Below the pieces are notes generated by a model. It saw only the letters and a program-made list of their open reading frames with translations, searched no databases and had not been told where the DNA came from. Made by a program: the position numbers and the translations under genes. Of a DNA stretch of 64,000 bases, positions 35,387 through 47,771 are shown one piece after another. The DNA lies in contig JAIGNY010001629.1 in NCBI GenBank assembly GCA_020152595.1, positions 461,501 to 525,500 on the forward strand, in the 5' to 3' direction. Position 1 is the stretch's first letter. The number at the start of each line of letters is the position of its first letter. Source of the stretch: Chiridota heheva. Taxonomy: Eukaryota; Echinodermata; Holothuroidea; Apodida; Chiridotidae.

Positions 35387-35963
35387 TTTAAGGAATATTC
35401 CCATGGGTTTTTTTTTTGGTAGAATTTTATTTAAAAGAGCATACTTTTAGAGCCAATTTGGTAGAAAAATCAGGTTGATATCATATTCCGTTCAGGAGAT
35501 ATGAATTTTTAAAGATTTCACAATTGCATTTTAAAGTTTTTGTATAGTACGTATGATGAATTCCTGTTTGATGATGTCATAGAGGCAATTCCATTGCAAA
35601 TGTTTATGTATTTCTTTGAACGTCAATTGGTCGTTTCTGTTGATTAGAAACAATTTTCCAAACGTTATTGAAGTAGGGTATATTTGGCAATGTATATAAA
35701 TACCTAAATTTCATTAATTTATTTTTCTAGCAAGTTTTACTAATAAAAAAGAATGATAAATTTAACTTTGTGGGTTAATGTGTTGCTGAGACATCATACT
35801 GAGCCTTTTTCTATTCGTTTATTGGCATTTTTTGTGAACCTTAAAATTTGAATATCTCCTGATAGGAATAACATATCACCATGATTTTTGTACTAAATTG
35901 TTTCTAATTTTTTCTCTTTCTTATGAAAGGTTACAAAAAAAAAAGAAGAGAATATTCCTTTAA
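35387..35963. mobile_element. Fold-back MITE, about 577 bp
   Basis: The left end TTTAAGGAATATTCCC and right end GAATATTCCTTTAAG are inverted. Inverted similarity continues inward: GATATCATATTCCG and CAGGAGATATGAATTT on the left, and the reverse complement of ATTTGAATATCTCCTGATAG near 35850. The TTAA-like ends suggest a piggyBac-type target, which is tentative. The interior phrase ATCATATTCCGTT..GGA.ATAT resembles the fold-back element at 14907. Confidence 0.6.
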
Positions 35964-36235
35964 GAAGATGTGAACTGTTTCTAAATTATGGTACCCATAA
36001 ATAGGACCAGATATGAGAGAGATATTGGAACTCATGTTAAATTTTTGTTGATGATATACTGTATGTTGGCACTTCATAAAGTAGGTAGGAAAGTAACATT
36101 TCACCCCAAAGTTTAAGGCTTTTTCCTTGGACCAACTTATTCTGCAGTATTACTGTCATGGCCATAATGGGAGGGAGCCAAACTTAAAAGGCCAGCGACG
36201 TGTTAAAGTTGGATACCATGGTCTTTCTAAACATG

Positions 36236-36817
36236 CAAGAGCGGAAATTTTGCAATGTGACCATTCATAAAATCCCACTCGAAATTAAGAACTGTGCAGT
36301 ACACATTGATTTGCAGTTTGTCCATAATCAATGTAAAATGCAGAATGGAAATGCTGTAGTACCCCACGAATAACACGTTTCCACACTGCACAAAAATGCA
36401 TGATTTTGCTTTCTACATGCGCAGTAACACATACTTTGGACCTCCCTCTATAGTTCCAACGTATTAGCATGTTCACACCTCACTGCTCCTTTGGAATAAT
36501 ACTAACTCATATCCTGAGTATTATTGTACATGCACTAACATGAATTTTGCAATGTGCCCATAAAATCCCACTGGAAATTAAGAACTGTACAAATTCTTTG
36601 CAGTTTGTCCATTCCAACGAAAATGCAGATAATGAAAATGCTTTCTTCCCAAAAATAAAACATTTCCACACTGCACATTATGCATGATTTTGCATTTCAA
36701 AACGTGTTGAGCAATTTCTCTGACGTGCTTTGCATCTCCCTCTAGGTACCAAAGTGGGAATTATTCACACCTCACTGCTCCAATACTGACTCATATCCGG
36801 AGCATACACATGCACTC
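36236..36817 (+). repeat. Diverged tandem duplication, about 298 bp
   Basis: TTTTGCAATGTG, ATAAAATCCCACT, GAAATTAAGAACTGT, TTTGCAGTTTGTCCAT, TTCCACACTGCAC, ATGCATGATTTTGC and TTCACACCTCACTGCTCC occur in the same order in 36243-36530 and 36541-36817. Confidence 0.88.
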
Positions 36818-37347
36818 CCTAATTACAACAGATCAATAATTAACTCAAGCATAATTGTTATGCTATAAACTTAAAACACAGTGCATTTCCATCAATTTCT
36901 CTTTTTTTGTCAATTTTACAATATGGAGTCGGGTAGTTTAAAGTACAAAAACTTTACTGTACGTACTATGCACGCTTATTCAAGTCGGTCAGGTAACTTC
37001 AGCTGAGTCCCGATGGTATCCTACTTAATGGGAGAGTGGTGGCCTATATATTTTGCTGAACTTAATATTAAAAAGTATACAATTCTGCCAATTCCCTAGA
37101 TCTATTTCTATGGAGGAAGAATTTCAAGCGCATCAATGTGTTAAGGTTTGAAACAGGCTGTGTTTATGTAGGCCTTTCTCAATCAAAACATGGGCAGACA
37201 TTGACTACTTACCACCTGGTCTGACTCATGAGGTACAACATCATCATCATCTGGACCAGTCAGGAAACGAATCCTGTGTTAGTCATGTAAGAGGATTAAA
37301 TAAAGGGATCTGAAGCCAGAAGCAATGGTGGAGGGGACCACTCCCCC

Positions 37348-37456
37348 TTAACCCTTACTCTACCAGCACTTTTTTGAAAATGCACTTGGGAGGCGGGGCC
37401 AAAGATGGGGCACCCAAAACAGCGATAATATTGCCGCGTGGTAGAGTAAGGGTTAA
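37348..37456. mobile_element. TTAA-flanked MITE, copy 1
   Basis: Begins TTAACCCTTACTCTACCA and ends TGGTAGAGTAAGGGTTAA, a near-perfect terminal inverted repeat bounded by TTAA on both sides. TTAA targets and CCC termini point to the piggyBac group. The interior of about 70 bp contains GGCGGGGCCAAAGATGGGGC. Confidence 0.8.
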
Positions 37457-37592
37457 ACACAGGCTGATTATTGAAGGGTCCTCTGTCTTCTGAGCAGCAC
37501 AGACCGGCTCGTTCTGCTTTAGTGACCCAGTAGGCCGCCCACCGAGACCATGCTGCATATATTTTTGAGTTGGCACACTTGTCGCGGATCGA

Positions 37593-37698
37593 TTAACCCC
37601 TACTCTACCAGCACTGTTTTGAAAACACGCTTGGAAGGCGGGGCCAAAGATGGGGCACCCAAAACGGCAATATCACCGCATGGTAGAGTAAGGGTTAA
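37593..37698. mobile_element. TTAA-flanked MITE, copy 2
   Basis: Same termini and interior as copy 1, with about ten differences, in the same orientation 136 bp away. The two copies and the segment between them might also be one composite element. Confidence 0.8.
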
Positions 37699-37699
37699 T

Positions 37700-38535
37700 G
37701 GATGCTGGTAATGTATATGTACAGTCCAACTCAAACCTTAATGCACCCACAGAGATAAAAAGCTATCCAATTCAGCATTTGAAAGGAATTCAAAAGCACT
37801 GACTGCAATAACTGTAGCAAGTAATACACTACAAACAACTCTGCTCTACTCATATACCCACTCTCATACACCTATAAAAATAACCCTGTTATCGTAAAGC
37901 ATTTAATTACAGACTAACACATCCACATGCCATTCTTAAACATAAGCATACCACCCCTACTCCATTGAGCTCCAATAAAATGTAGAAAAAGTGTCAATAC
38001 TAAAATTAAACTGCATAAATCACTGAATCATTCCATTGCTCGTGGAACACATATACCAACGTAATGATATATATACACATAACTATACAGTGTGATGTAA
38101 GTACATATAGCAGTGATGGCGCCACAACTAGGTATCATCTTAAAAGAGATCAGTATCTAAAGTGGCACCTACTAGTACTTCTATGTCAACAAGCCAAATA
38201 AAAACAAAATGGTACAAGTGGTTAACCAACCAACAGTCACGATTTATTTCATTTATATAAGCTTACAAATTCTGGTCAAAATTTAAGAGGAATATCGTGA
38301 CAATCAAGCCAATTAAAATAGAGTTCCGCAAGCAGATACTACCATGGTGCTTCGGAAATGTTTAATAATAATACTGAACATTACATTCAAAATAAATATA
38401 TATGCTTAGAGGAAAAGTCACAATTATCTCTTCAACTCAAGACTAAAATGGAAAATACCATCATGGTTCGCATGCCCATGCAAATTGACACCTATATCAT
38501 ATGACCCGGCCAGTTATAAAAATAGTATCTCACAC
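37700..38535. other. No recognised feature
   Basis: AT-rich intron DNA without an identified repeat or exon. Confidence 0.5.
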
Positions 38536-38539
38536 TAAG

Positions 38540-39545
38540 TTCCATATGGCATCCTACGTCCCACATGGCATCCCACCCCATGTCCCACATGATATCCCAT
38601 CTCATCCCTTGTCCCACATGGCACTCCAAAATATCTCCCACATGGCATATCCCACCTATTGTCCCACATGGCATCCCATTCCATCCCTTGTCCCATGTGG
38701 CATTTCACCATATGTCCCACATGGCATTACATCCAATGACCCACATGGCATCCCTCCCATGTCCCACATGGATCCCATCCCATGTGCCAAATGACATCCC
38801 ACCCCATGTCCCACATGACATCCAATCCCATGCCTTGTCCCACATGGCATTCCACCATGTGTCCCACATGGCATTCCACCATGTCTCCCACATGGCATTC
38901 CATCATATCTCCCACATGGCATTCCACCATACAGTATATTTCATATGGCTTTTCACCATATGTCCCACATGGCATCCCACCTTATGACCCACCATATGTC
39001 CCACATAGATCCCATCCTACATGTATGTCCCACATTAATTCAACCATATGTACCACATGACATCCCTCCCTATGTCCCACATGGCATATCTTACTATGTC
39101 CCGCATGGCATCCCATAGTATGTCCTGCATCAGTGGCTTCCCACCTGATGTTCAAAATGGCATCCCACATTATATCCCCACATCCCTCCAAATGTCCCAA
39201 TGACATCCTACTTTATGTCCCACATGGCATCACATCCCATGTCTCCATGGCCTCCTACCCTATGTCCCACATAGCCTCCTACCCTATGTCACACAGAGCA
39301 TCCCAACCTATGTCACATTCTGTGTTACTCGTGGCATCCCACCCCATCTCCCACATGTTATCCCACCCCATGTCCATACCATCCGATGTCACACATGACA
39401 TCCCATCCCATGGCATTCCACCATATATCCTACATGGCATTCCACTATATATCCTAAATGGCATTCTACCTTGATCCACATGGCACCCCATCCCATGTCC
39501 CACATGGCATCCCACACCATGTCCCACATGACATCCCATAGGCTC
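38540..39545. repeat. Degenerate minisatellite, about 24 bp units (CCCACATGGCAT)
   Basis: Roughly 40 diverged units of the type TGTCCCACATGGCATCCCAT plus a few bases. A period near 24, a multiple of three, keeps several frames open on both strands. The Met/His/Pro-rich translations are not genes. Confidence 0.93.
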
Positions 39546-39570
39546 CATAAGAAGTCTCAACCTACCTACC

Positions 39571-39925
39571 ACAGTCCCTGATTGAGCATACTATTTATGA
39601 AAGTGTCAGTTCATATAACTTATATGCAAATGACTTGATGAATAAGAAAAAAAGGCAGGAGTCAAATAATTATGCCTGATATAGCCCTTGGTGTATACCA
39701 CATGGTATATATTATATCATATGTCCCGCATGGCCCCCATCCATGTCCCACATGGCATCCTCCCTATGTCCATATCCAGTCACATCCTGTCATACTCCGT
39801 GACTGAGCATACTGATTAAAAAAAAAGTTTGGTCAGTTCATATACTGTAACAACTTTATGCAAATGACAACAATAATAAAGGCGGCGTTTAATAATCATG
39901 CCTCATACAACCGTTGGTGCCCAAA
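39571..39925 (+). repeat. Duplicated flank of the minisatellite
   Basis: GACTGAGCATACT-like, GGTCAGTTCATATA, TATGCAAATGAC, an AATAATTATGCCT-like block and CC.TTGGTG occur at 39575-39695 and again at 39800-39922. About 60 bp of CCCACATGG units (39718-39775) lie between the copies. Confidence 0.8.
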
Positions 39926-40489
39926 TATTTTGAAGAATTTTAAGGATTTTAAATCTCCAGCGCTACGAGAGAGACGCTTGACAATCTCTCAAGAATATTG
40001 GAATATCACATTATTTTACAGTTATCTTCTAAGAAAATATCAAATGTTTTGTAGACTTTTTAAGGAAACTTGTCTTTAACCTGTCTTGAAGTGTCTCTGA
40101 AAAACCTTACTATTTTGTAAGGAAATTCTAACCTTCCATAAGGATATCGGAAAAACTAAGTTTTTCTAAGGAACTCTGAAGAAACTTTTAAACATTTTTT
40201 GGGGAATTCTCAAAAAACTTTAAACTTTTTTGAGAAATTTCAGGAAAAACTGTGGACGGCCGGAGGGACGAAATCGCCATTACATAGGTTCGCATTATGC
40301 TTCGCATGCTCACCAAAAAGAGAACTTGCTTAACAAGAGAACAGAGCTGGTATCGAAATGCTGTCACCAAAGTGCACTAAAGCATGCAAGACAAGAGAGC
40401 CAAGCTAGGTTTATGCTTAGACTACCGTACATGCCTGATAAATGCTAAAGAGCATGAAACCTAAAGTACTAAGTCTAGATTTGATAATA

Positions 40490-40501
40490 TATATATATAC
40501 A

Positions 40502-40537
<36 letters not shown>

Positions 40538-40581
40538 TGTATGTATGTATGTATGTATGTATGTATGTATGTATGTATGTA

Positions 40582-40618
<37 letters not shown>

Positions 40619-40620
40619 TG
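40490..40620 (+). repeat. Microsatellites (TA)n, (GTAT)n, (TG)n, (TA)n
   Basis: About 18 GTAT units at 40510-40582, bounded by TA runs and a short TG run. Confidence 0.97.
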
Positions 40621-41440
40621 TTTTTCTTATAATTTTGATATTGTAAAATTTCAAATTCAATTGTCTTATCTGGCAACATACATCATATTCTATTATCACA
40701 GATATTAGAATAACTATAATGAATTAGTCAAAATGTTAATTTTGGGCGACAGAACCTACTGTATGGCATCGTTAAGATCAAATACAAGATTTCTCCATTC
40801 CTGATAAACAATCTCTCTCAAATCCCACACATCTAAAATGACAACTCCCTGCCTCAAATCAAAACCATGTCAGTAAAATAAAACAAACTAATTCAAAACA
40901 CATATTTTAAATCTCATCAAAGCAGTAAGTGCATGGATTTGCTTTTGTAAAGTTTCACCATTAACGAATTACCTGTGTATCGTCCCATGCATAAACACCC
41001 ATAAACTTTTATATTACAGTCAAGATCCGGGGCCCCATCTAACAACTTCCAATCTGACTATTTCCCACGTATTCATAAACAAAATTGCAACATCCGAAGT
41101 AATTTACAAAATTGAGTGAGATAATGGAAAAGATTGCAGTGAATCTTGTCTTGATGCAAGGCAGATTCTGTAACAGTGATGATTATATCTGTCACAAGAG
41201 AAATAAAAAGTCTCTACGGAATAAATGTCACATCAAAGTGACATAGGCAAAAATACACAATCATTTCAACTAATGTCAAGGTCATTTATACACTAGCAGT
41301 TACAGGACAAGAAATTGCCCTTCAAGAAATTTTTGAAAATATATTTTTTTAAACAAAACATACATTACCGGTTACCTGAACTCTTTCAAACCACACACGA
41401 GTGAATTTTTCAATCCTAGTCCACTGCCTTAAAATAACAT
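40621..41440. other. No recognised feature
   Basis: AT-rich intron DNA with no recognised element. Confidence 0.5.
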
Positions 41441-41453
41441 TTTCTCTTGAACC

Positions 41454-41723
41454 GACGACGAGTGAACACACAATTACAATGACGGGGTCGTCACCTGCAT
41501 AATCGCTTATGATAGTAACAATGCTATCACGAAACGATTAATATGACCCGGACGAGAACACAGGTACGACGTACGGACAGACATAACATCAACAACCAGG
41601 TCAATGTCCACGGCCTTTGATAAGCAGTTGTGGTGCACTGGCGTATCTACCCAACCCAGGCTTGAAACCAGGACCTCGTGGTCTGTAGACATGCATGATA
41701 ACCGCTACAACACAGTAGGTAGA
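41454..41723 (-). mobile_element. tRNA-derived SINE, full-length copy
   Basis: Same family and orientation as 10806-11080. Target duplication TTTCTCTTG (41441-41449 and 41724-41732), extending to 13 bp with one mismatch. On the minus strand the tail is CGTCGTCGG-like, as in the 34161 copy. Confidence 0.88.
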
Positions 41724-41734
41724 TTTCTCTTGGA

Positions 41735-43430
41735 CCGCCTCGCTTTGCTCTTAAATATTCTGCTCCCATAAAATCTCCAGCCCTGATTATTGTGCTTAGA
41801 GCTTAATTATAATGAAAACAACATGACAACAAAACAAGATACAATTATAGATCAACAATGATATACAAACATTTTCAACATGCTACACCAGTAAGCAGAG
41901 TTGCAAAATGGTACTAAAATTTCCATGATTCCAATATCAAACTACAAATTTTTTTTGATGAACTTGGCAAGTTAAGCATTATCATTTTTAATGCAATCTT
42001 TTTTGTTTTTTAAATATAACTATTGTATTATCTAAAAAAAAAATTATATTCTTTTTAAAGATGTATATATAATTTTTTCCAGGTACAGTTAGTGCTAAAC
42101 AACATGTGCATAAAATTGAAAGATGCTTGCTTCACCTTACACTTTTTTTAAATAAATGTAGGAAAGAATATATGCTACAAACAACTTGGAATTTATTGGG
42201 GCTGATTACAATTTAAAATCATTTAAAACATCTTGTCCCCCACCCACACACAATTTTCCACCCAGTGAGCCAATACTGCTTGAAAGCCTCATACAACAGA
42301 ATGGTCAACTGATGAGAATAAGTTTGTAATAAGGGTGAGAGTGAAATGAACAAACATCACACTTTCTGTGCTTTAGCTTATTCCGCTTTCTGCACTTTTA
42401 TTCGGCTCAACATATATATGCCTGTATTTATTATATATCAAATGAAAGGAAATTGCAAGCACTTTCGAATGGTGGTTCACAAAGCATGTGCGATGTACGG
42501 TTTTGATACACAATGTTTTTGAGAGAAGAAAACGGTCAAAAATGGCAGAAAATTATGAAAGTTTGAAGAAATTTCTCCAAAACAAAAGATTGCAGATAGG
42601 GATTATAAAAATTAAGGCCAAAAATCATTAAAATCATGTTTTACGATTTGGGTGTTTGATTTAGAAGCAAAACTGTGATCTTGAAGTTATCGTAAGATTT
42701 AAAAGAAAATTAAACATTTTTTGCCGATTTTTTAGTAATTTTTTAGTTTTACCCTTTTAAAACAAATTTTTCTCAAAATTCTGTAACATGAGTCCTATAA
42801 AAAAAAAAGTTACATTTTGTAAACAAAATATTTGAATACTTTAAAATGATACCAAGATTATTCCATAGGACTTTGGTAAAGACCAGATTTACTTTTAGAA
42901 AAAGGTGGTTTGAAAACGGCAGAGTAAGGGTTAATCTGAACAGAGAAATCTTTGTATAAACTGTGTCTTACTTCATTCATACAAGTTTTCTGATATGCAA
43001 AATTTGTCGTCTCATTCACAGATTTCAAGAAATTTGCTGTCAAACGTTCTCAATACTGCTTTCAAATTTTGTGCTGTGAAGTCAACAGAACAATTTTATA
43101 CCATTTGGCCCTATGCACTGAACATCGACATTTTAAAAATTTGAACACTTTACCAATATACATCCTACTGTTCTGTCTAAACTGTGCACAAATGCTTTTA
43201 ATGTTTCGTAAATATTGAAGGAATGTGAACCCCAACAAACAATTAGTGTTCCATTCACAAAAACTGCATTTTACTAGCATACTTCTCAGGCCTGCAACTC
43301 CATGTATTGACGTAATGTGTCATAAAATTAGGTGAGGCAAAATTTTAACTTCAAATCACTTCCATATGTGAGGTATATATAAATGTGCTGCCCAAGCATG
43401 TGCCTTTTTCATAATTTTCGTAGCGCAGAT
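41735..43430. other. No gene; one possible MITE end
   Basis: GCAGAGTAAGGGTTAA at 42919-42934 resembles the right end of the 37348/37593 MITEs. No matching left end was found. Confidence 0.45.
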
Positions 43431-43432
43431 AT

Positions 43433-44075
43433 CAAAAATCCAATCTATCAAATTGCATACTTTCATACTGCAGGTATCACAAATCACCATTTTCATACTG
43501 CAGGTATCAAAAATTCTTATTTTTGTACTGCAGGTATCAAAAATCACCATTTTTATACTGCAGGTATCAAAAATCACTTATTTTTGTACTGCATGTATCA
43601 AAAATCACCATTTTAATACTGCAGGTACCAAAAATCACCATTTTCATACTGCGGGTATCAAAAATCACCATTTTCATACTGCAGGTATCAAAAATCACTT
43701 ATTTTTGTACTGCAGGTATCAAAAATCACCATCTTCATGCTGCAGGTATCAAAAATCACCATTTTCATGCTGCAGGTATCAAAAATCACTTATTTTTGTA
43801 CTGCGGGTATCAAAAATCACTATTTTCATACTGCAGGTATCAAAAATCACTTTTTTTTGTACTGCGGGTATCAAAAATCACTATTTTCATACTGCAGGTA
43901 TCAACAATCACTTATTTTCATACTGCAGGTATCACAAATCACCATTTTCATACTGCAGGTATCAAACATTATTTATTTTCATACTGCAGGTATCAAAAAT
44001 GATTTATTTTATACTGCAGGTATCAAAACCATAAACTGTCATACTGTATTTACCAAACAAAATCTCTCATACTGC
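43433..44075 (+). repeat. Minisatellite with PstI-like units, about 30 bp, 21 copies
   Basis: Units of the type ATACTGCAGGTATCAAAAAT plus a variable half, either CACCATTTTC or CACTTATTTTTGT. The two half-types are interspersed. Long open frames here are repeat artefacts. Confidence 0.95.
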
Positions 44076-44079
44076 AGTC

Positions 44080-45030
44080 CAATTTTAAAATTTTGGGCAG
44101 CACATACCTACTACTTTAGTATGGAAGTGCCCCCCTACCCCCTCCCAACCCCCCGGGCCACCCACCTTTCTCATCAATTTTATTCCCTTTTCAAATTTTT
44201 CTTTCATACCCCATTCATGACACCTTCATTTTTTTATTTTTTATTAATGAACCATTGACTGCTAAAAAAGCAATACAAAAATCCAAATACTCTACAACCA
44301 GCAAAGCAAACCAAAAATACAAAATCAAATACTACAAATTACTATTCTACTGAACATGTGTTTTTGCTGAATGAAAAATACACACACACAGTACTGTGTA
44401 CAAATTGATTTTAAACACACCTTTCTCTTCCAATGAACGTTACCATGGTGTTACAATGAAAACAACTGCTATGAAATAGATGGGATAAGCACGCAAACTC
44501 TATTTATTCATAAACTATTTATGTGAATTAACGTAAGTGAATAATGAGTTGAGATTTAATGTATATTTGGGTGATGATGTAATGGCCTGTGGCTTGTACA
44601 TGTAAATACGAGAAAAGAATTTAATACGAGAAAAGAATTTTGCTGTGCAATCACAAATCACCAATTTGTCGCCACTTTTGATCAATAAGTTCAACATCAC
44701 TGTCCGGAAGTGTACGCAAAGGCGAGAATTTACTGCTTGAGCATAGGCCATCTGTAACTAAAATACTGTTATCGACAAAGGTAAATCTATTGGCATGGAA
44801 AAGATTTATGCATCTGCAGACTTTGATGATGAAGGAGGTGGGAGAAACGAAAGAAAAACATTTAGGAAAGAATCAAAATGAAGAGGAATTGATAGATAAA
44901 TGAATCTAGAAGGATGGGGATTATCTTACAGCTGAATGGAGACTATGTTTTTATTTATGATATGAAATTCATATCATAAATATACAAACTTTGATCAAAA
45001 TTATGTAAATTATAATTTTGTATTTTTCAA
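44080..45030. other. No recognised feature
   Basis: Starts with a C-rich run at 44131-44165. A 17 bp direct repeat (AATACGAGAAAAGAATTT) lies at 44606 and 44623. Nothing else stands out. Confidence 0.5.
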
Positions 45031-45034
45031 TTTT

Positions 45035-46340
45035 TTGATGAAAAGTGTTCTTTTTGATAATGAGGATAAGAAGAAAAGGTTTTTTGATGTAGCGCTAGCA
45101 CATTGTAACAAAATATGACTCAAATGAAAGTTTGTCTTAATTATTTCTTGCTCATATTTAATGTCCTCTGTATCCAACCCTTTTTTCAGCTTTTAAAGAC
45201 TTGAGATTCTGAACATATTAAGAGGATGAGAAAAAAAGGTTTTTGATTCTGAACATTGTATTAAAAATGACTCAAATTCAACTTTGTCTTGATTATTTCT
45301 TGCTCATATTTAATGTCCTCTGTATCCAACCCTTTCTTTAGCTTTCAAAGACTTGAGTTTATGAACATTTTAAGAGGATTAGAAAAAAAGGTTTTTTGAT
45401 GTAGCGCTAGCACATTGTGTTAAAAAATGACTCAAATTAAACTTTGTCTTGGTGATTTTGTCAATTTGATTTAATGTCCTCTTTCCAACCCTTTTTCAGC
45501 TTTTAAAGACTTGAGTTTCTGAACATTTTAAGAAGATAAGAAGAAAAGGTTTTTTGTCCATTCTGTTAAAAATGACTCAAATTTGACTTGGTGATTTCTG
45601 TCATTTCTTGCATTTATTGTCCTCTGTATCCAACCCTTTTTTCAGCTTTTAAAGACTTGAGTTTCTTAAAACTTTAAGAGGATAAGAAGAAGAAAAGGTT
45701 TTTTGATGTAGCGCTAGCACATTGTGTTAAAATATGACTCAAATTTGACTTGGTGATTTCTGTCATTTCTTGCTCATATTTAATGTCCTCTGTATCCAAC
45801 CCTTTTTTCAGCTTTTAAAGACTTGAGTTTCTGACCATTTTAAGAAGATAAGAAGAAAAGGTTTTTTGATAATTGTGTTAAAATGACTCAAATTAAAAGT
45901 GATTTCTGTCATTTTTGCTCATACTTAATGTCCTTTAATGTATCCAACCCTTTTTTCAGCTTTCAAAGACTTGAGTTTCTAAACATTTTAAGAGGATAAG
46001 AAGAAAAGGTTTTTTGATGTAGCGCTAGCACAGTGTGTTAAAAATGACTCAAATTAAACTTTGTCTTGGTGATTTCTGTCATTTTTTGCTCATATTAAAT
46101 GTCCTCTGTATCCAACCCTTTTTTCAGCTTTTCAGACTTGAGTTTCTAAACATTTTTAGAAAATAAGAAGAAAAGGTTTTTTGATGTAGCGCTAGCACAT
46201 TGTGTTAAAATATAACTAAAATTTGACTTTGTTTTGGTGATTTCTGTCATTTCTTGCTCATATTTAATGTCCTCTGTATCCAACCCTTTTTTCAGCTTTT
46301 AAAGACTTAAGTTTCTAAACATTTTCCACAAAATCGATAA
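45035..46340 (+). repeat. Satellite-like array, 150-165 bp monomers in long/short alternation
   Basis: Eight monomers share TTAATGTCCTCTGTATCCAA, CAGCTTTTAAAGACTTGAGT and AGAAGAAAAGGTTTTTTG. Monomers at about 45087, 45398, 45706, 46016 and 46181 carry GATGTAGCGCTAGCACA. Those at about 45245, 45556 and 45867 lack it. The first four long monomers are thus about 310 bp apart. Confidence 0.9.
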
Positions 46341-46344
46341 AATA

Positions 46345-47505
46345 AGATTTTGTTTTACAATTTGTTGTCTGAACATCTAACCTGGTAATTTCTTTAGTGT
46401 TCTAAACATGTTTAAGGCCTGAGTTATCGTCTCTAATGTGGAGAGAAATAGATAAAGTTTTATCTTTTGATCTTTCGCAACAAAATGGTACAATGTGCAC
46501 TTACATCGATAGGCCAATCACTATCGGTTTGGAATCAAACGTACAGAGCTACATTATAATCACAATAGATGACCTTGAGTTAAAAAGTGAAGTGCATGGT
46601 CAACATGACTGGTCTCAACCTTGTCACCACAGCTCATGCGGTTTTTTGCTTCTCCAGTCAACTGATGCCTTTCCCAGACATGCCACATGAATCATATAAT
46701 GAAACACTGAAATATAGTGGAGTATTTATCAAGCATAACACATCACACATATAGCGTACAGTTGACTGGTGAAGCGGATACTCTGAGGTGGTGACACTAT
46801 AATAGTCCTTTGGTTTTCGGTGCCACTGTCCCATAACTCAAATGATTGATCAATCAATGGTCACAATAAGGTTCCATTCTACAATTAGTTGTTTTCACAA
46901 CAAGAAACAGAAACTGAATTTGATGTTGGTGTCTAATTTCATCAGTATTGGTGAAATTTTAGATTTATTTGTTTAGAAGAAAGAACATTATAAATCATGA
47001 GCGGAAAAACTTCAAAATTTGTAATAAACTTTGAAATTAGTTTCTAAAGATTCTGTCATATCTGAACATTGTTTGAATCATTACAGTTCATTCCAAATCT
47101 AATCCATTTTTCTTTTTTTCCAGGCCTTACAAGGATGTTTTTTTTTTCTTTTCCAGTTACTGTACTAGTGTTCTTTAGAGGTATGTGTTAAAGATTCAAG
47201 AATTATTTTACAGGATACAAAGGTTCAACAAAAAAACAAAAAAATATTGCATAAGGTATGACCATTTATAATTTCATACATGTATCACAAAGTAAGAATT
47301 TAAGACTGATTTTGACAGGACTTACTGCAGTTTGTTACATTTTTTGGATAGATTTAAAGATTATGTAGCTATACTGTTGCCTTTTCAAGTTAATAATACT
47401 GTATATAAAGTGTCATTAAAGTGTTTCGAACTTGAGCAAATCTGTGGTTCTTGTGAATCTGCAAATCTATAAACAGTATAACGCAGCTTCACAACATGAG
47501 GATTT
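46345..47505. other. No recognised feature
   Basis: Includes an 84-codon frame at 46436-46690 with no recognisable domain. Confidence 0.5.
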
Positions 47506-47510
47506 GATAA

Positions 47511-47749
47511 TTAAAGGAGCACTAGACCGAAAACTGATGGCGCTCATTTTTTCCCAATTTCACAGATATATCATCCACAACAGATTGATAAACTTCATGC
47601 CTCCATAGCCCACGTGCGAAATGAGGGCAACGGTCACTTGAATATTCATATGAACCAGAAAATTGATATACTGTTGGGCGCTAGTTAAGCATTTGATTTT
47701 TGGGGGACCCCTCAATATGCCCTTACTTTTCGGTCTAGTGCTCCTTTAA
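47511..47749. mobile_element. TTAA-flanked MITE beside the ABLIM splice donor
   Basis: The terminal inverted repeats AGGAGCACTAGACCGAAAA (left, from about 47515) and TTTTCGGTCTAGTGCTCCT (right, to about 47745) are perfect by eye and flanked by TTAA (47511-47514 and 47746-47749). The length is 239 bp with no coding content. Its right edge lies 22 bases from the first intron base at 47771. Confidence 0.88.
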
Positions 47750-47771
47750 ACTGGGATTATTTTGTACTTAC

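Larger units (their letters stand above)
28101..47771 (-). other. ABLIM intron, 19,671 bp, phase 1
   Basis: Bounded by donor GTAAGT (47771-47766) and an acceptor AG at 28102-28101. It is inferred from the two LIM exons joining in frame inside LIM1. It contains SINEs, a LINE fragment, MITEs and at least five tandem arrays, listed separately. Confidence 0.85.

Noticed and set aside
38492..39572. Met/His/Pro-rich frames on both strands
   Set aside because: Produced by the 24 bp CCCACATGG minisatellite, whose period is a multiple of three.
42919..42934. Third copy of the TTAACCCTTACTCTACCA MITE
   Set aside because: Only the right end is present; no left end, so it was not called as an element.
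43453..44258. Open frames of 159-193 codons on the + strand
   Set aside because: Produced by the ~30 bp CTGCAGGTATC minisatellite.
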